Assembly: GCF_008386585.1 (NCBI RefSeq)
Contig: NZ_VUOB01000052.1
Span: forward strand, 38,643-101,163
Reading direction: 5' to 3'
Length of the DNA stretch: 62,521 nt
DNA from: Solihabitans fulvus
GTDB lineage: Bacteria > Actinomycetota > Actinomycetes > Mycobacteriales > Pseudonocardiaceae
The first letter of the stretch is position 1. Each line of letters begins with the position of its first letter. Positions 33,786 through 42,675 of the stretch are shown in pieces. A program made the translations under genes and the position numbers. Under the pieces are notes generated by a model that was not told the DNA's origin, ran no database searches, and saw only the letters and a program-made list of their open reading frames with translations.

Positions 33786-34630
33786 GCGCCGACTCTCGCG
33801 CACCACGACCCGGGGACGGTCCGTTCACCGAACGGACCCCCCGGGTCGTTGCTGCTCGGCGACTGACCAGGCGGGCGGGCCGGGAGCGCGCGGAGCGGTT
33901 CCTCGCCGAGGGCGTTCAGGCCGTCCGCGAGGCCCTGGCCTGGGCGGACGCCGGTCACGGTCGCGTGCACGAGCTGTTCGTCACCCAGGCCGCCGCGGCC
34001 CGCAACCCCGAGCTGGTCGACCGGGCCGTGCACGCGGGTGTGCCGGTCAACGAGGTCACCGAGAAGGCCGCCGCGGGCCTGTCCGAGACGGTCAGCCCGC
34101 AGGGCGTCGTCGCGTCCTGCGACCCGCTGGACGTGCCGCTCGCCGACGCGCTGGCCGGCACGCCCCGGTTGGTCGCCGTGCTGGTCGGGGTGGCCGACCC
34201 CGGCAACGCCGGCACCGTCACCAGGGTCGCCGACGCGGCGGGCGCGGACGCCGTGCTGTTCGCAGGCGACACCGTCGACCCGCACAACGGCAAGTGCGTG
34301 CGCGCGTCCACCGGCAGCGTGTTCCACCTGCCGCTGGCCCGCTCCCGCGAGATCGACGAGGTGCTGGCCGCCTGCCGCGCCGCCGGGCTGCGACTGGTCG
34401 GGGCCGACGGCTACGCCGAGGCCGACCTGGACACCGCCGCGCTGCGCGGCGACCTCGCCGAGCCGACCGCGTGGGTGTTCGGCAGCGAGGCGCACGGCCT
34501 GCCCGACGCGGTGCTCGCCGAGCTGGACACCGCGCTGCGGGTGCCGATCTACGGGGGCGCGGAGAGCCTGAACCTGGCGACCGCCGCCGCCGTCTGCCTC
34601 TACGCCACCGCACGCGCGCAGCGCGCCTGA
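33782..34630 (+). CDS. SpoU/TrmH-family rRNA 2'-O-methyltransferase, CTG start
   Basis: This 282-aa protein has an N-terminal substrate-binding part (TPRVVAARRLTRRAGRER, FLAEGVQAVREALAW) and a C-terminal SPOUT knot domain. The latter has motif 1 VAVLVGVADPGNAGTVTRVADAAGAD, motif 2 WVFGSEAHGLP and motif 3 PIYGGAESLNLATAAAVCLYA. It is the usual partner of rplT in actinobacteria and probably methylates 23S rRNA ribose. The conserved N-terminus extends well upstream of the first in-frame GTG (33965). The only reasonable start is CTG 33782, which overlaps the rplT stop as CTGA and has GAGGA 6 bases before it inside rplT. A terminator-like hairpin lies within the first 22 codons. Confidence 0.85.
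   Translation: MSADSRAPRPGDGPFTERTPRVVAARRLTRRAGRERAERFLAEGVQAVREALAWADAGHGRVHELFVTQAAAARNPELVDRAVHAGVPVNEVTEKAAAGLSETVSPQGVVASCDPLDVPLADALAGTPRLVAVLVGVADPGNAGTVTRVADAAGADAVLFAGDTVDPHNGKCVRASTGSVFHLPLARSREIDEVLAACRAAGLRLVGADGYAEADLDTAALRGDLAEPTAWVFGSEAHGLPDAVLAELDTALRVPIYGGAESLNLATAAAVCLYATARAQRA
33808..33846 (+). terminator. Terminator-like hairpin inside the 5' end of the rRNA methyltransferase gene
   Basis: GGTCCGTTC (33818-33826) pairs with GAACGGACC (33830-33838) across an ACC loop. After a two-base bulge, ACCCGGGG pairs with CCCCGGGT, giving 17 bp in total. It starts 22 bases after the rplT stop and is followed by CGTTGCTGCTC. It could end most ribosomal-operon transcripts and let only some reach the methyltransferase. 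Confidence 0.6.
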
Positions 34631-34733
34631 CCCGCACCGGGCGTCCGTCCGGACGATCCTGTCGAAAGTCGCCACACGCGGCCACCGGCCCGCCTACGAT
34701 CCGACGGTTTCCTTGATCCACTGGAGGCCCCGG

Positions 34734-36074
34734 ATGTCGCGCCAGTTACTCGTCCCGGTTCTCGGCGTCGCGCTGCTCGCGCTCGCCGGCTGCGCAGGCG
34801 GCGGCCCGTCGCCGCAGCCGGTCACCGCCGCGTCGGAGAGTGCGTCCGCCGCCGCGCTTCCGCCGCACCCGTACCAGGGACAGGCCCTGCCTCGGCTAGC
34901 CGGTCAACCCGCGTGGGGACTCGACCCGACAGTGGATTCGAATGCCCACAGCATCCCGGTGTGGGCGGTCGGCGACTCGTTCGTCTTCCACACCGGCAGA
35001 TCGGGCAGCCACGCCTACACCTTCCGGGCCGCGGCCACCGGCCAGGTCGTCGGCACCGTGCCGGACCCGCTCGACAGCGGCTCCACCACCTTCGCCACCC
35101 CCGCATCCACCGGCGAGTACCTCGGCAAGCCGGTGCTGTACCTGCGCGGCGGGAAGACCACCAAGGGCGACGGGCTGAGCCCGGACACGGTCGTCGACAG
35201 CTACGACGGGTATGACGCGCACGGCGTCGCCGTCGTGCACACCGACCGCCCCAAGGTCGCGCACTACGCCGACTCGCTGTTGTGGCAGAACGGTTTCTGG
35301 ACGCAGCGCACCGACGCACAGGAAATTGTGTTCGACGCGAAGGGGCAGCAACTGTTCGGCGCGCCGACGAAGAACAGCAGGGAGCAGGGGCTGGACTTCA
35401 CGCCGACCATCGTCGGCGGGTTCGCGATCCTCGGCCAGGACCAGTCGGGCGGCGGCGTCGATGTCGACGTGTACGACCTGAGCAAGCCGACCGCCCCCGC
35501 CTGGCGCGCCGGCACGGTCGCGCCTGCCGGCCTGACCGCGGCGGCCGGGCTCGTCGGCGTGTTCGACCACAAGGTCGTGCTCGGCTGGCGGCCCGGCGGC
35601 ACGGACGCCTTCGGCCTGGAACCCGTCCAGTTCACCGTGCACGATCTCGCGACGGGACGCGTGCTGGCCACCACCCCCGTCGTGCACAACTGGCCAACGT
35701 CGACGTTGAGCTGGCCGCGCCCGGACAACCCGACCTACGACCGCACGACCGGCGCGCTCACCTTCAGCGGCAGCAACGCCAAACACGTCCCGGTCGCCAT
35801 GACGTTCGACCTCAAAACGGGCCAACCGCTGTGGCAGCAGGGCGAACAGGACGCGGTCTTCAAGCCGAGGATCGCCGTCGCCGGGGCGTGCTACGGCTCC
35901 GCGAGCGGGTCCAACGCCACCGCGGTGGACGCCAACGGCAAGGTCCTCGACCACGACCTGCGGACCTCGCCGGTCGCGGTCTCCGACGACGGCTACGCCC
36001 TGGTCACCGAGACCGAGGCGGCCCTGCACGGCCTGGCCGCCGACGCGTGGGTCTTCAAGGGCCAACCTTCTTAG
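34734..36074 (+). CDS. Secreted lipoprotein, probable beta-propeller
   Basis: This 446-aa protein has a lipobox LALAGC with Cys at residue 20, then an Ala/Ser/Pro linker and a long beta-rich body. Repeated patterns such as FRAAATGQVVGTVPDPLD, VHDLATGRVLATTPVV and FDLKTGQPLWQQGEQ resemble the blades of PQQ-like quinoprotein propellers. No catalytic motif is visible, so a binding or scaffold role is likely. GGAGG stands 7 bases before ATG 34734. It converges on the membrane receptor-like gene and the two share one terminator. I do not recognise a named family. Confidence 0.8.
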   Translation: MSRQLLVPVLGVALLALAGCAGGGPSPQPVTAASESASAAALPPHPYQGQALPRLAGQPAWGLDPTVDSNAHSIPVWAVGDSFVFHTGRSGSHAYTFRAAATGQVVGTVPDPLDSGSTTFATPASTGEYLGKPVLYLRGGKTTKGDGLSPDTVVDSYDGYDAHGVAVVHTDRPKVAHYADSLLWQNGFWTQRTDAQEIVFDAKGQQLFGAPTKNSREQGLDFTPTIVGGFAILGQDQSGGGVDVDVYDLSKPTAPAWRAGTVAPAGLTAAAGLVGVFDHKVVLGWRPGGTDAFGLEPVQFTVHDLATGRVLATTPVVHNWPTSTLSWPRPDNPTYDRTTGALTFSGSNAKHVPVAMTFDLKTGQPLWQQGEQDAVFKPRIAVAGACYGSASGSNATAVDANGKVLDHDLRTSPVAVSDDGYALVTETEAALHGLAADAWVFKGQPS

Positions 36075-36100
36075 CCCGCAGGCGTTCTTAGCCTGCGGGC
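36074..36100. terminator. Shared bidirectional terminator containing both stop codons
   Basis: GCCCGCAGGC (36074-36083) and GCCTGCGGGC (36091-36100) form a perfect 10-bp stem with loop GTTCTTA. The plus-strand stop TAG ends at 36074 and the minus-strand stop TAA occupies 36088-36090 in the loop, so the convergent genes are only 13 bases apart. Confidence 0.75.
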
Positions 36101-38733
36101 GGGCATCCCTGGCTCTCCGGCTCGGCGTCCGCGGCGGCCCCGCAGACGAACCGCATCGTGGGCGGGGCGTCGACGTTGTTGATCCGGCCGACGCCGAAGA
36201 TCGCCAGCCGCTTGTTCTTCGGCTCCTGCCCCGCGGTGAAGTCGATCGCCCCGGTGACGCCGTCGAACCGCATCCCGCGCAACTGCGCCCACACGGCGGC
36301 GGGTGTCACGGGCACCGGTCGCCGCCACTTCGCCGGGTGGTTCGGGTCCGGCGGCCCGGTGTCGACGGCGACCAGCCGCTCGACCGCGCGCAGCAGCGCC
36401 GTGCTCGCGTCGTAGCCAAGCACCGCCCGCTCGCCGAGCGGGTGCGTCGAGTCGGGCGCGCAGGGCCGCCACGGATCGTCCCGCGCGGAGATCAGGTCGA
36501 AGAAGCGCTGCCGGAAGACGTTGGCCCCGCCTCGGTTCTGGCAGGACACCAGCGTCGACTTCGCCACGTACAGCAGCGGCCGGTTGTTGCGCGGCTGCTC
36601 CCGCAGCCTCGGGTCCGCGATGTACCGGTTCACCGAGTCGTCCGCGATGACCGTCGGCACCACGTCCCCGCAGGTCTCCTCCAGCATCGTGATGAACGGG
36701 TCGAAGTCGAGCGACCGGCCCGCGTAGAACACGGTCGGCGTCGGCCGCTCCGCGCACATCCGGGCGATCGACCCCGCCGACTCGGCCGGTTTGTTCCACT
36801 CGCCCTGGTAGCCGACGGAGATCCCGGCCGAGGGCAGCGCCTTCGCGAGGTCGTCGGACAGCGTCCGCGTGTAGAGGTCGGAGTCGTCGGGGTGGTAGTA
36901 GAGGTAGGCCCGGCTGCCCGCGGGCGCCGTCGTCCTGGTGTAGGCGGCGATCAGCTGGGCCTGCTGCGTGTTGGGCGGCGCGATCTGGAAGTACGTCGGC
37001 GACGCCTGGAACAGCTCGTCGGCGGACAGGCTCGGCGCGAGGATCGGCAGCCCGAGGGCGGTCAGCTCCTGGATCACCTCCACGGTCGCCTGCCGGCTCT
37101 CGTCCAACCCGATCGCCCCGACGACGCCGGAATCGCCCTGGATCACCGGCCGCAGCATGTCCACCACGTCCCTGCCCTCGACGATCTGCGGGCCCTCGTT
37201 GGCCACGATCACCCGCAGCAGGGGAGCCGTGGTGACCCCGCTGTTCTCGTTGAGCCGCTCGCGCTGCGCCGCCGCGATGCCCTCGAGGTCCTCGCTCTGG
37301 GCGGTGAACGAGGGCAGGTCGGTCAGCTGGCCGAGGTAGATCGCCGAGACGAACGGCCGCGCTGGCTGCTGGTCGTGCAGCTGCTCCGCCCTGCGGTTCT
37401 GGTCGAAGATCCGCTCCTGCGCCTCGCGCAGCCGGACGTCGCCCGAGCTGAACACGTAGTCGCGGCTGTCGGAGAACCCGACGCAGCTGCCGCTGATCAG
37501 CCGCACCGACACCCGCTCCCCGGTGAGCCCGCCGAAGCAGTGCAGATGGTCGCCGACCTCGACGGCCCCGACGGTCGCGACGCCGGCCACCAACGCCAGC
37601 ACGAGGCCGGCAACGGCGGCGCGGCCCGCCCACCAGCGCGGCCTGGCCGGCACGATCGCCTCGTCGACCGTCGGGTGCGGCCCGGTGACGGCCGGCACCG
37701 TGACCGTCAGCTGCCAGGTCGTGCCGTCCCTGCGCAGCCGCGACGCCGCCAGCGCGGCCCGCCAGGTGGGCAGGCCGGAGTCCGCCACGTCGGCGGCCAG
37801 CACGGCCAGCGCGTCCGGCGCCTGGGCCTCGGCCGTCGCGGCCTGCGCCGTCGGCGGCGAGGCGCCGGCGGCGACGATCAGCAGCGGATCGAACTGGCCG
37901 GTGCCGTTGCGCACGTCGTTGACCAGCCGCAGCAGCTCCTCGCCCGCGCCGGCCGCGCCGACGTCGTCCAGCAGCGCGACCGGGTACACCGTGCGCCGCC
38001 AGCCCCGCAGCCGCCACGGCCGCCGCCGGTCGTAGGCCCGCCGCAGGTCCTCAAGGAACGCGTGCACCAGCAGCTTGTCCACCTGCTCCGCGTTCTCCTT
38101 GGCGCGCGGTCCCGAGGTGAGCCGCTGGGCGAACCCGATGAACGTCCGCGACAGCCGGGGCGCGAGGTACTGCTGGTGCATAAACCAGCGGAACTCCCGC
38201 CCGAAACCGGGAATCCGCCCGCTGACCCTGGCCCGGAACACCGCCGTCGGGATCAGCAGCCGCCACAACCACAGCGCGAGCCGCTGCATCGGGCCGGTGA
38301 GCTGCCGGTCGCCCTCCGCGAGCAGCTCCTCGCCCCAGCGGCCCAGCCTGGCGCGCAGTCTGCGGGCCAGCTCGCGGCGCGCGGCCACGCCGTCCAGGTG
38401 GCTCAGGTCGTCGTGGCCGGTCAGCCAGTCGGCCAGCAGGAAGCGGCGAAACCGCAGCGGCGGCAGCCGGAACCGGTCCATGGCCAGCTGCTGGCACAGC
38501 GCACGCAGCAACTCCTGCACGTCGTCGGCTCCCGCCGCGTCCACGAGTGCGTGCGGCACGGCCGCCAGCCGGTCGTCCAGCGCCGCCAGCAGCGCGCCGC
38601 CGTCCTGCGGCATGACCAGTCGCAGCATCGGCAGGTCCCGGTCGCCCTTGCGCGGCCGGGCGACCAGCGCGGCGAACAGCCGCATGAACTCGCGTGCGCC
38701 CTCGAAGGGTTGCCGGACGGGACCATCGGCCAT
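36088..38733 (-). CDS. Membrane receptor-like protein: cytoplasmic NTPase-like part, one TM helix, extracellular type-1 periplasmic-binding domain
   Basis: This 881-aa protein has about 370 cytoplasmic residues, rich in Arg and Leu, with VYPVALLDDVGAAGAGEELLRLVNDV and FDPLLIVAAGAS. These look like the Walker B and sensor strands of a STAND/AAA NTPase, but no P-loop is seen. A single hydrophobic helix (AGLVLALVAGVATVGAVEVG, about 375-400) follows. The remaining 470 residues resemble the type-1 periplasmic-binding fold of branched-chain amino acid receptors: SAIYLGQLTDLPSFT, VIVANEGPQIVEG, GAIGLDESRQATVEVIQEL, LGLPILAPSLSADELF, YFQIAPPNTQQAQLIAAY and DVVPTVIADDSVNRYI. No transporter genes adjoin it, so it may sense a ligand rather than deliver it. 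ATG 38733 is preferred, with GAGGGAGA about 10 bases upstream. Confidence 0.82.
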   Translation of the reverse strand: MADGPVRQPFEGAREFMRLFAALVARPRKGDRDLPMLRLVMPQDGGALLAALDDRLAAVPHALVDAAGADDVQELLRALCQQLAMDRFRLPPLRFRRFLLADWLTGHDDLSHLDGVAARRELARRLRARLGRWGEELLAEGDRQLTGPMQRLALWLWRLLIPTAVFRARVSGRIPGFGREFRWFMHQQYLAPRLSRTFIGFAQRLTSGPRAKENAEQVDKLLVHAFLEDLRRAYDRRRPWRLRGWRRTVYPVALLDDVGAAGAGEELLRLVNDVRNGTGQFDPLLIVAAGASPPTAQAATAEAQAPDALAVLAADVADSGLPTWRAALAASRLRRDGTTWQLTVTVPAVTGPHPTVDEAIVPARPRWWAGRAAVAGLVLALVAGVATVGAVEVGDHLHCFGGLTGERVSVRLISGSCVGFSDSRDYVFSSGDVRLREAQERIFDQNRRAEQLHDQQPARPFVSAIYLGQLTDLPSFTAQSEDLEGIAAAQRERLNENSGVTTAPLLRVIVANEGPQIVEGRDVVDMLRPVIQGDSGVVGAIGLDESRQATVEVIQELTALGLPILAPSLSADELFQASPTYFQIAPPNTQQAQLIAAYTRTTAPAGSRAYLYYHPDDSDLYTRTLSDDLAKALPSAGISVGYQGEWNKPAESAGSIARMCAERPTPTVFYAGRSLDFDPFITMLEETCGDVVPTVIADDSVNRYIADPRLREQPRNNRPLLYVAKSTLVSCQNRGGANVFRQRFFDLISARDDPWRPCAPDSTHPLGERAVLGYDASTALLRAVERLVAVDTGPPDPNHPAKWRRPVPVTPAAVWAQLRGMRFDGVTGAIDFTAGQEPKNKRLAIFGVGRINNVDAPPTMRFVCGAAADAEPESQGCPPAG

Positions 38734-38835
38734 GGCGGGCGCTCTCCCTCGGTGCCTCGGGTACACGTATGGTCGTCCTCTCGGCACAGCGAGTTACCCG
38801 ACATAACCGGATTGGATCAGCCGGGGCGTCGGTGT

Positions 38836-38859
38836 CCTGGCCGGCGGCGTCCGGCCAGG
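38836..38859. other. Hairpin in the intergenic region before pheS
   Basis: CCTGGCCGG (38836-38844) and CCGGCCAGG (38851-38859) form a perfect 9-bp stem with a 6-base loop. It lies between the divergent receptor and pheS genes, about 50 bases upstream of a TAGGAT hexamer (38908-38913) that is the likely pheS -10. Its role is unclear. Confidence 0.5.
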
Positions 38860-38991
38860 CCCGGGCCTCGAACCGTTACTCGGCTGATGTCCGATTGGCC
38901 GATCGCCTAGGATCGGTCCGATGCCCGCCGTCCGACACGCCGGGCGGCCTGCCATGACGTCATCGCCCACCTCGGGAGCTGTCCACCAACC

Positions 38992-40059
38992 ATGTCCGGA
39001 GCCAACGACGTGTACGACCCCAAGGAGGTCGCGGCCCTCAAGCCGGAGGCCCTCCAGGAGGCCGTGCGGAAGGCCCGAGAGGCGTTCGCAGCCGCGACCG
39101 ACCTCGACGCGCTGGCCGGCGTCAAGCCGGCTCACCTCGGTGACCGTTCGCCGCTGCTGACCGCGCGCCGCGAGATCGGCGCGCTGCCGCCCGCCGCCAA
39201 GGCCGAGGCCGGCAAGCGGGTCAACGAGGCGCAGCACGCCATCAAGTCCGTGTTCGACGAGCGGCGAGCCGAGCTCCAGATCGAGCGCGACGAGCGGGTG
39301 CTGCGCGACGAGACCGTCGACGTGACGCTGCCATGGGACCGGATCCCGCGTGGCGCGCGCCACCCCATCACCACGCTCGCCGAGCGCGTCGGCGACGTGT
39401 TCGTGGCCATGGGCTACGAGGTGGCCGAGGGTCCCGAGCTGGAGACCGAGTGGTTCAACTTCGACGCGTTGAACTTCGGCAAGGACCACCCGGCCCGCAC
39501 GATGTCGGACACCTTCTACATCGGGCCGAAGGACTCCGGGCTGGTGCTGCGCACGCACACCTCCCCGGTGCAGGTGCGCGCGCTGCTGGACCGCGACCTG
39601 CCCGTGTACGTGGTCTGCCCCGGCCGCACCTTCCGCACCGACGAGCTGGACGCCACGCACACCCCGGTGTTCCACCAGGTCGAGGGCCTCGCCGTGGACA
39701 AGGGCATCACCATGGCCCACCTCAAGGGCACGCTCGACGCGTTCGCCCGCGCCATGTTCGGCGAGCAGTCGCGCACCAGGCTGCGCCCGCACTTCTTCCC
39801 GTTCACCGAGCCGTCCGCCGAGGTGGACGTGTGGTTCCCGGAGAAGAAGGGCGGCGCGGGCTGGGTGGAATGGGGCGGCTGCGGCATGGTCAACCCCAAC
39901 GTGCTGCGCGCCTGCGGCGTCGACCCCGAGGTCTACTCGGGCTTCGCCTTCGGTATGGGCCTGGAACGCACCTTGCAGTTCCGCAACGGCCTGTCCGACA
40001 TGCGGGACATGATCGAGGGCGACGTCCGCTTCACCCTGCCCTTCGGAACGGAGGCCTGA
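38992..40059 (+). CDS. pheS: Phenylalanyl-tRNA synthetase alpha subunit
   Basis: This 355-aa class II synthetase subunit has an N-terminal coiled-coil arm (about 1-95) that contacts tRNA. The catalytic core shows HPITTLAERVGDVFVAMGYEV, DTFYIGPKDSGLVLRTHTSPVQVR (motif 2 region), CPGRTFRTDELDATHTPVFHQVEGL and the motif 3 segment FAFGMGLERTLQFRNGLSDMRD. It forms an alpha2beta2 enzyme with pheT. ATG 38992 gives the usual length. The pheT start is 3 bases after its stop, so the two are coupled. Confidence 0.97.
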   Translation: MSGANDVYDPKEVAALKPEALQEAVRKAREAFAAATDLDALAGVKPAHLGDRSPLLTARREIGALPPAAKAEAGKRVNEAQHAIKSVFDERRAELQIERDERVLRDETVDVTLPWDRIPRGARHPITTLAERVGDVFVAMGYEVAEGPELETEWFNFDALNFGKDHPARTMSDTFYIGPKDSGLVLRTHTSPVQVRALLDRDLPVYVVCPGRTFRTDELDATHTPVFHQVEGLAVDKGITMAHLKGTLDAFARAMFGEQSRTRLRPHFFPFTEPSAEVDVWFPEKKGGAGWVEWGGCGMVNPNVLRACGVDPEVYSGFAFGMGLERTLQFRNGLSDMRDMIEGDVRFTLPFGTEA

Positions 40060-40062
40060 TCC

Positions 40063-42543
40063 GTGCGTATCCCGGTTACCTGGTTGACCGAGCACCTCGA
40101 GTTCGACGAGGCGCCAACACCCGACCAGCTCGCCGACGCGTTCGTGCGGATCGGTATCGAGGTCGATGACGTCAGTCCGCTCGGCACCGTCACCGGCCCG
40201 CTGGTGGTCGGCCGCGTCGCCGAGATCGAGGAGCTGGCCGAGTTCAAGAAGCCGATCCGGTACTGCAAGGTCGAGGTCGGCGGCGACGAGCCGAGCGGGA
40301 TCGTCTGCGGCGCGACGAACTTCGTCGAGGGCGACCTCGTGGTCGTCGCGCTGCCCGGCGCCGTGCTGCCCGGCGACTTCACCATCTCGGCGCGCAAGAC
40401 CTACGGCCGCACCAGCAACGGCATGATCTGCTCCGCCAGCGAGCTTGGCCTCGGCGACGACCACTCCGGCATCCTGGTGCTGCCCGGCGGCGAGGCCAGC
40501 CCCGGCGACGACGCGATGGCGCTGCTCGGCCTCGACGACACGGTCATGGAGCTGACGCCGACCCCCGACCGCGGCTACTGCTTCTCCGTCCGGGGCCTCG
40601 GCCGCGAGCTGGCCTGCGCGTTCGACGTGCCCTTCGGCGACCCGGCGTTCGCGACCGAGGTGCCCGAGGCCGAGGGCGAGGTGCACCCCGTGCACATCGA
40701 GGACCGCGACGGCTGTTCGCGGTTCGTGGCCAGGCGCGTCACGGGTGTGGACGCCAGCGCGCCGACGCCGTGGTTCATGCGGCGCAGGCTGATGCTGGCC
40801 GGCGTCCGGTCGATCTCGCTGGCCGTCGACGTCACCAACTACGTGATGCTGGAGCTCGGCCAGCCGCTGCACGCGTTCGACGCGAACGCCATCAAGGGCG
40901 GCCTCGTCGTGCGCAGGGCGACGGCGGGGGAGAAGCTGACCACGCTGGACGGCGTCGAGCGGGCGCTCGACCCCGACGACATCGTCATCTGCGATGAGAC
41001 CGGCCCGATCTCGCTCGCCGGCACCATGGGCGGCGAGAGCACGGAGATCACCGGCGAGAGCACGGACATCCTGCTCGAGGCCGCGGTCTGGGACCCGGCG
41101 TCGATCGCGCGGACCGTGCGCCGGCACAAGCTGCCGAGCGAGGCGGCGAAGCGGTTCGAGCGGACCATCGACCCCGCGCTGGCGCCGATGGCGCTGGAGC
41201 GGGCCGCGAAGCTGCTGCACCAGTACGGCGACGGCAGCATCCTGCCCGGTCGCACCGACGTCGGCCTGCCCGAGCTGCCCGGCCCGGTGTCCATGCCGAT
41301 CGACCTGCCCGACCGCGTCGCGGGCGTGCACTACGCGCGCGGCGTAACGGCGCGGCGGCTCGGCCAGATCGGTTGCCGGGTCGAGGTCACCACGGGCGAC
41401 GACGGCACCACGTTCATCACGGCCGTGCCGCCGACCTGGCGCTCGGACCTGGTGCAGCCCGCCGACCTGGTCGAGGAGGTGCTGCGGCTGGAGGGGCTGG
41501 ACTCGATCCCGTCCACGCTGCCGCCCGCCCCGGCCGGTCGCGGCCTGACGGAGACGCAGCGGCGCAGGCGCACGGCGTCGCGGGCGCTGGCCGAGTCCGG
41601 GTTCGTCGAGGTGCTGCCGTTCCCGTTCACCTCGCCGGCCGTCTGGGACGCGTTCGGCCTGGACGCCGACGATGTCCGGCGCAACGCGGTCACGGTGCTC
41701 AACCCGCTCGAAGCCGAGCGCGACCAGTTGGCCACCACGCTGCTGCCCGGCCTCATCGACGCGGCGCAGCGCAACCTCTCGCGCGGCCAGCGCGATCTGG
41801 CGCTGTTCCACCTCGGCCAGGTGACGCTGCCGAGGGCGCAGCAGGTTCCCGTGCCCGATCTCGGCACCGAGGGCCGGCCGTCCGAGGCCGAGCTGGCCAC
41901 GGCCCTCGCGGCCCTGCCACAGCAGCCGCTACACGCGGCCGCGCTGCTGACCGGCCACCGCGAGCAGGCCGGCTGGTGGGGCGAGGGTCGCCAGGCGACC
42001 TGGGCGGACGCGGTCGAGGCCGCCCGCACGGCGGCCGCCGCGTACGGCGTCACGCTGACCGTGGTGGCCTCGGACCTGGCGCCGTGGCACCCCGGCCGCT
42101 GCGCCGAGCTGCGGGTGGGTGACTGGCCCGTCGGCCACGCTGGCGAACTGCACCCGAAGGTCGTCGAGGCGTTGGGCCTGCCCAAGCGCACCTGCGTGAT
42201 GGAGCTGGACCTGGACGCCCTGCCGCTGTCGGACCAGCGACCGGCCCCGGTCGTGTCGCCGTACCCGCCGGTGCTGCTGGACGTGGCGCTCGTGGTGGAC
42301 GCGAAGGTGCCGGCCGGCGAGCTGACCGAGACGCTGCGCGGCGGTGGCGGCGACCTGCTGGAGGAGATCCGGCTGTTCGACGACTACACCGGCGAGCAGG
42401 TCGGCGAGGGCAAGCGGTCGGTGGCGTACTCGCTGCGGTTCCGTGCCCCTGACCGGACCCTCACCCTGGAGGAGGCGACCGCCGCAAGGGACACGGCGGT
42501 GGCTGCCGCCAGCGAGCGGCACGGCGCGACGCTGCGCGCCTGA
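40063..42543 (+). CDS. pheT: Phenylalanyl-tRNA synthetase beta subunit
   Basis: This 826-aa protein starts (GTG) RIPVTWLTEHLEFDEAPTPDQLADAF. It carries the EMAP-like tRNA-binding domain (about 40-150, CGATNFVEGDLVVVALPGAVLPG), the B3/B4 editing domain (LELGQPLHAFDANAI, TMGGESTEITGESTDILLEAA), the B5 domain, the pseudo-catalytic core (FVEVLPFPFTSPAVWDAFGL) and the FDX-ACB anticodon-binding domain at the C-terminus (SPYPPVLLDVALVVD, SVAYSLRFRAPDRTLTLEEA). GGAGG sits 9 bases before GTG 40063, inside the end of pheS. A hairpin terminator follows. Confidence 0.97.
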   Translation: MRIPVTWLTEHLEFDEAPTPDQLADAFVRIGIEVDDVSPLGTVTGPLVVGRVAEIEELAEFKKPIRYCKVEVGGDEPSGIVCGATNFVEGDLVVVALPGAVLPGDFTISARKTYGRTSNGMICSASELGLGDDHSGILVLPGGEASPGDDAMALLGLDDTVMELTPTPDRGYCFSVRGLGRELACAFDVPFGDPAFATEVPEAEGEVHPVHIEDRDGCSRFVARRVTGVDASAPTPWFMRRRLMLAGVRSISLAVDVTNYVMLELGQPLHAFDANAIKGGLVVRRATAGEKLTTLDGVERALDPDDIVICDETGPISLAGTMGGESTEITGESTDILLEAAVWDPASIARTVRRHKLPSEAAKRFERTIDPALAPMALERAAKLLHQYGDGSILPGRTDVGLPELPGPVSMPIDLPDRVAGVHYARGVTARRLGQIGCRVEVTTGDDGTTFITAVPPTWRSDLVQPADLVEEVLRLEGLDSIPSTLPPAPAGRGLTETQRRRRTASRALAESGFVEVLPFPFTSPAVWDAFGLDADDVRRNAVTVLNPLEAERDQLATTLLPGLIDAAQRNLSRGQRDLALFHLGQVTLPRAQQVPVPDLGTEGRPSEAELATALAALPQQPLHAAALLTGHREQAGWWGEGRQATWADAVEAARTAAAAYGVTLTVVASDLAPWHPGRCAELRVGDWPVGHAGELHPKVVEALGLPKRTCVMELDLDALPLSDQRPAPVVSPYPPVLLDVALVVDAKVPAGELTETLRGGGGDLLEEIRLFDDYTGEQVGEGKRSVAYSLRFRAPDRTLTLEEATAARDTAVAAASERHGATLRA

Positions 42544-42563
42544 CCTCGGCTACTGGAACGGAT

Positions 42564-42596
42564 CACGGACCCGGCGCACCACGCGCTGGGTCCGTG
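42564..42596 (+). terminator. pheT terminator
   Basis: CACGGACCCGGCG (42564-42576) pairs with CGCTGGGTCCGTG (42584-42596) with one G-T wobble, followed by GTGTTTGTG. It begins about 20 bases after the pheT stop. Confidence 0.8.
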
Positions 42597-42675
42597 GTGT
42601 TTGTGCGGCATTCGACGGTGTTCGTGTGGCCGAAAGTGTTCGCGGGGCCAGTCGGGTCGGTCGGGGCGGCTGGGT

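Noticed and set aside
33965..34630. rRNA methyltransferase starting at GTG 33965
   Set aside because: This start would remove the conserved N-terminal substrate-binding region that is clearly encoded upstream in the same frame.
38794..41811. 1005-codon minus-strand frame across pheS and pheT
   Set aside because: It is fully antisense to two unmistakable synthetase genes, and its translation is rich in Arg/Gly/Val/His with no domain.
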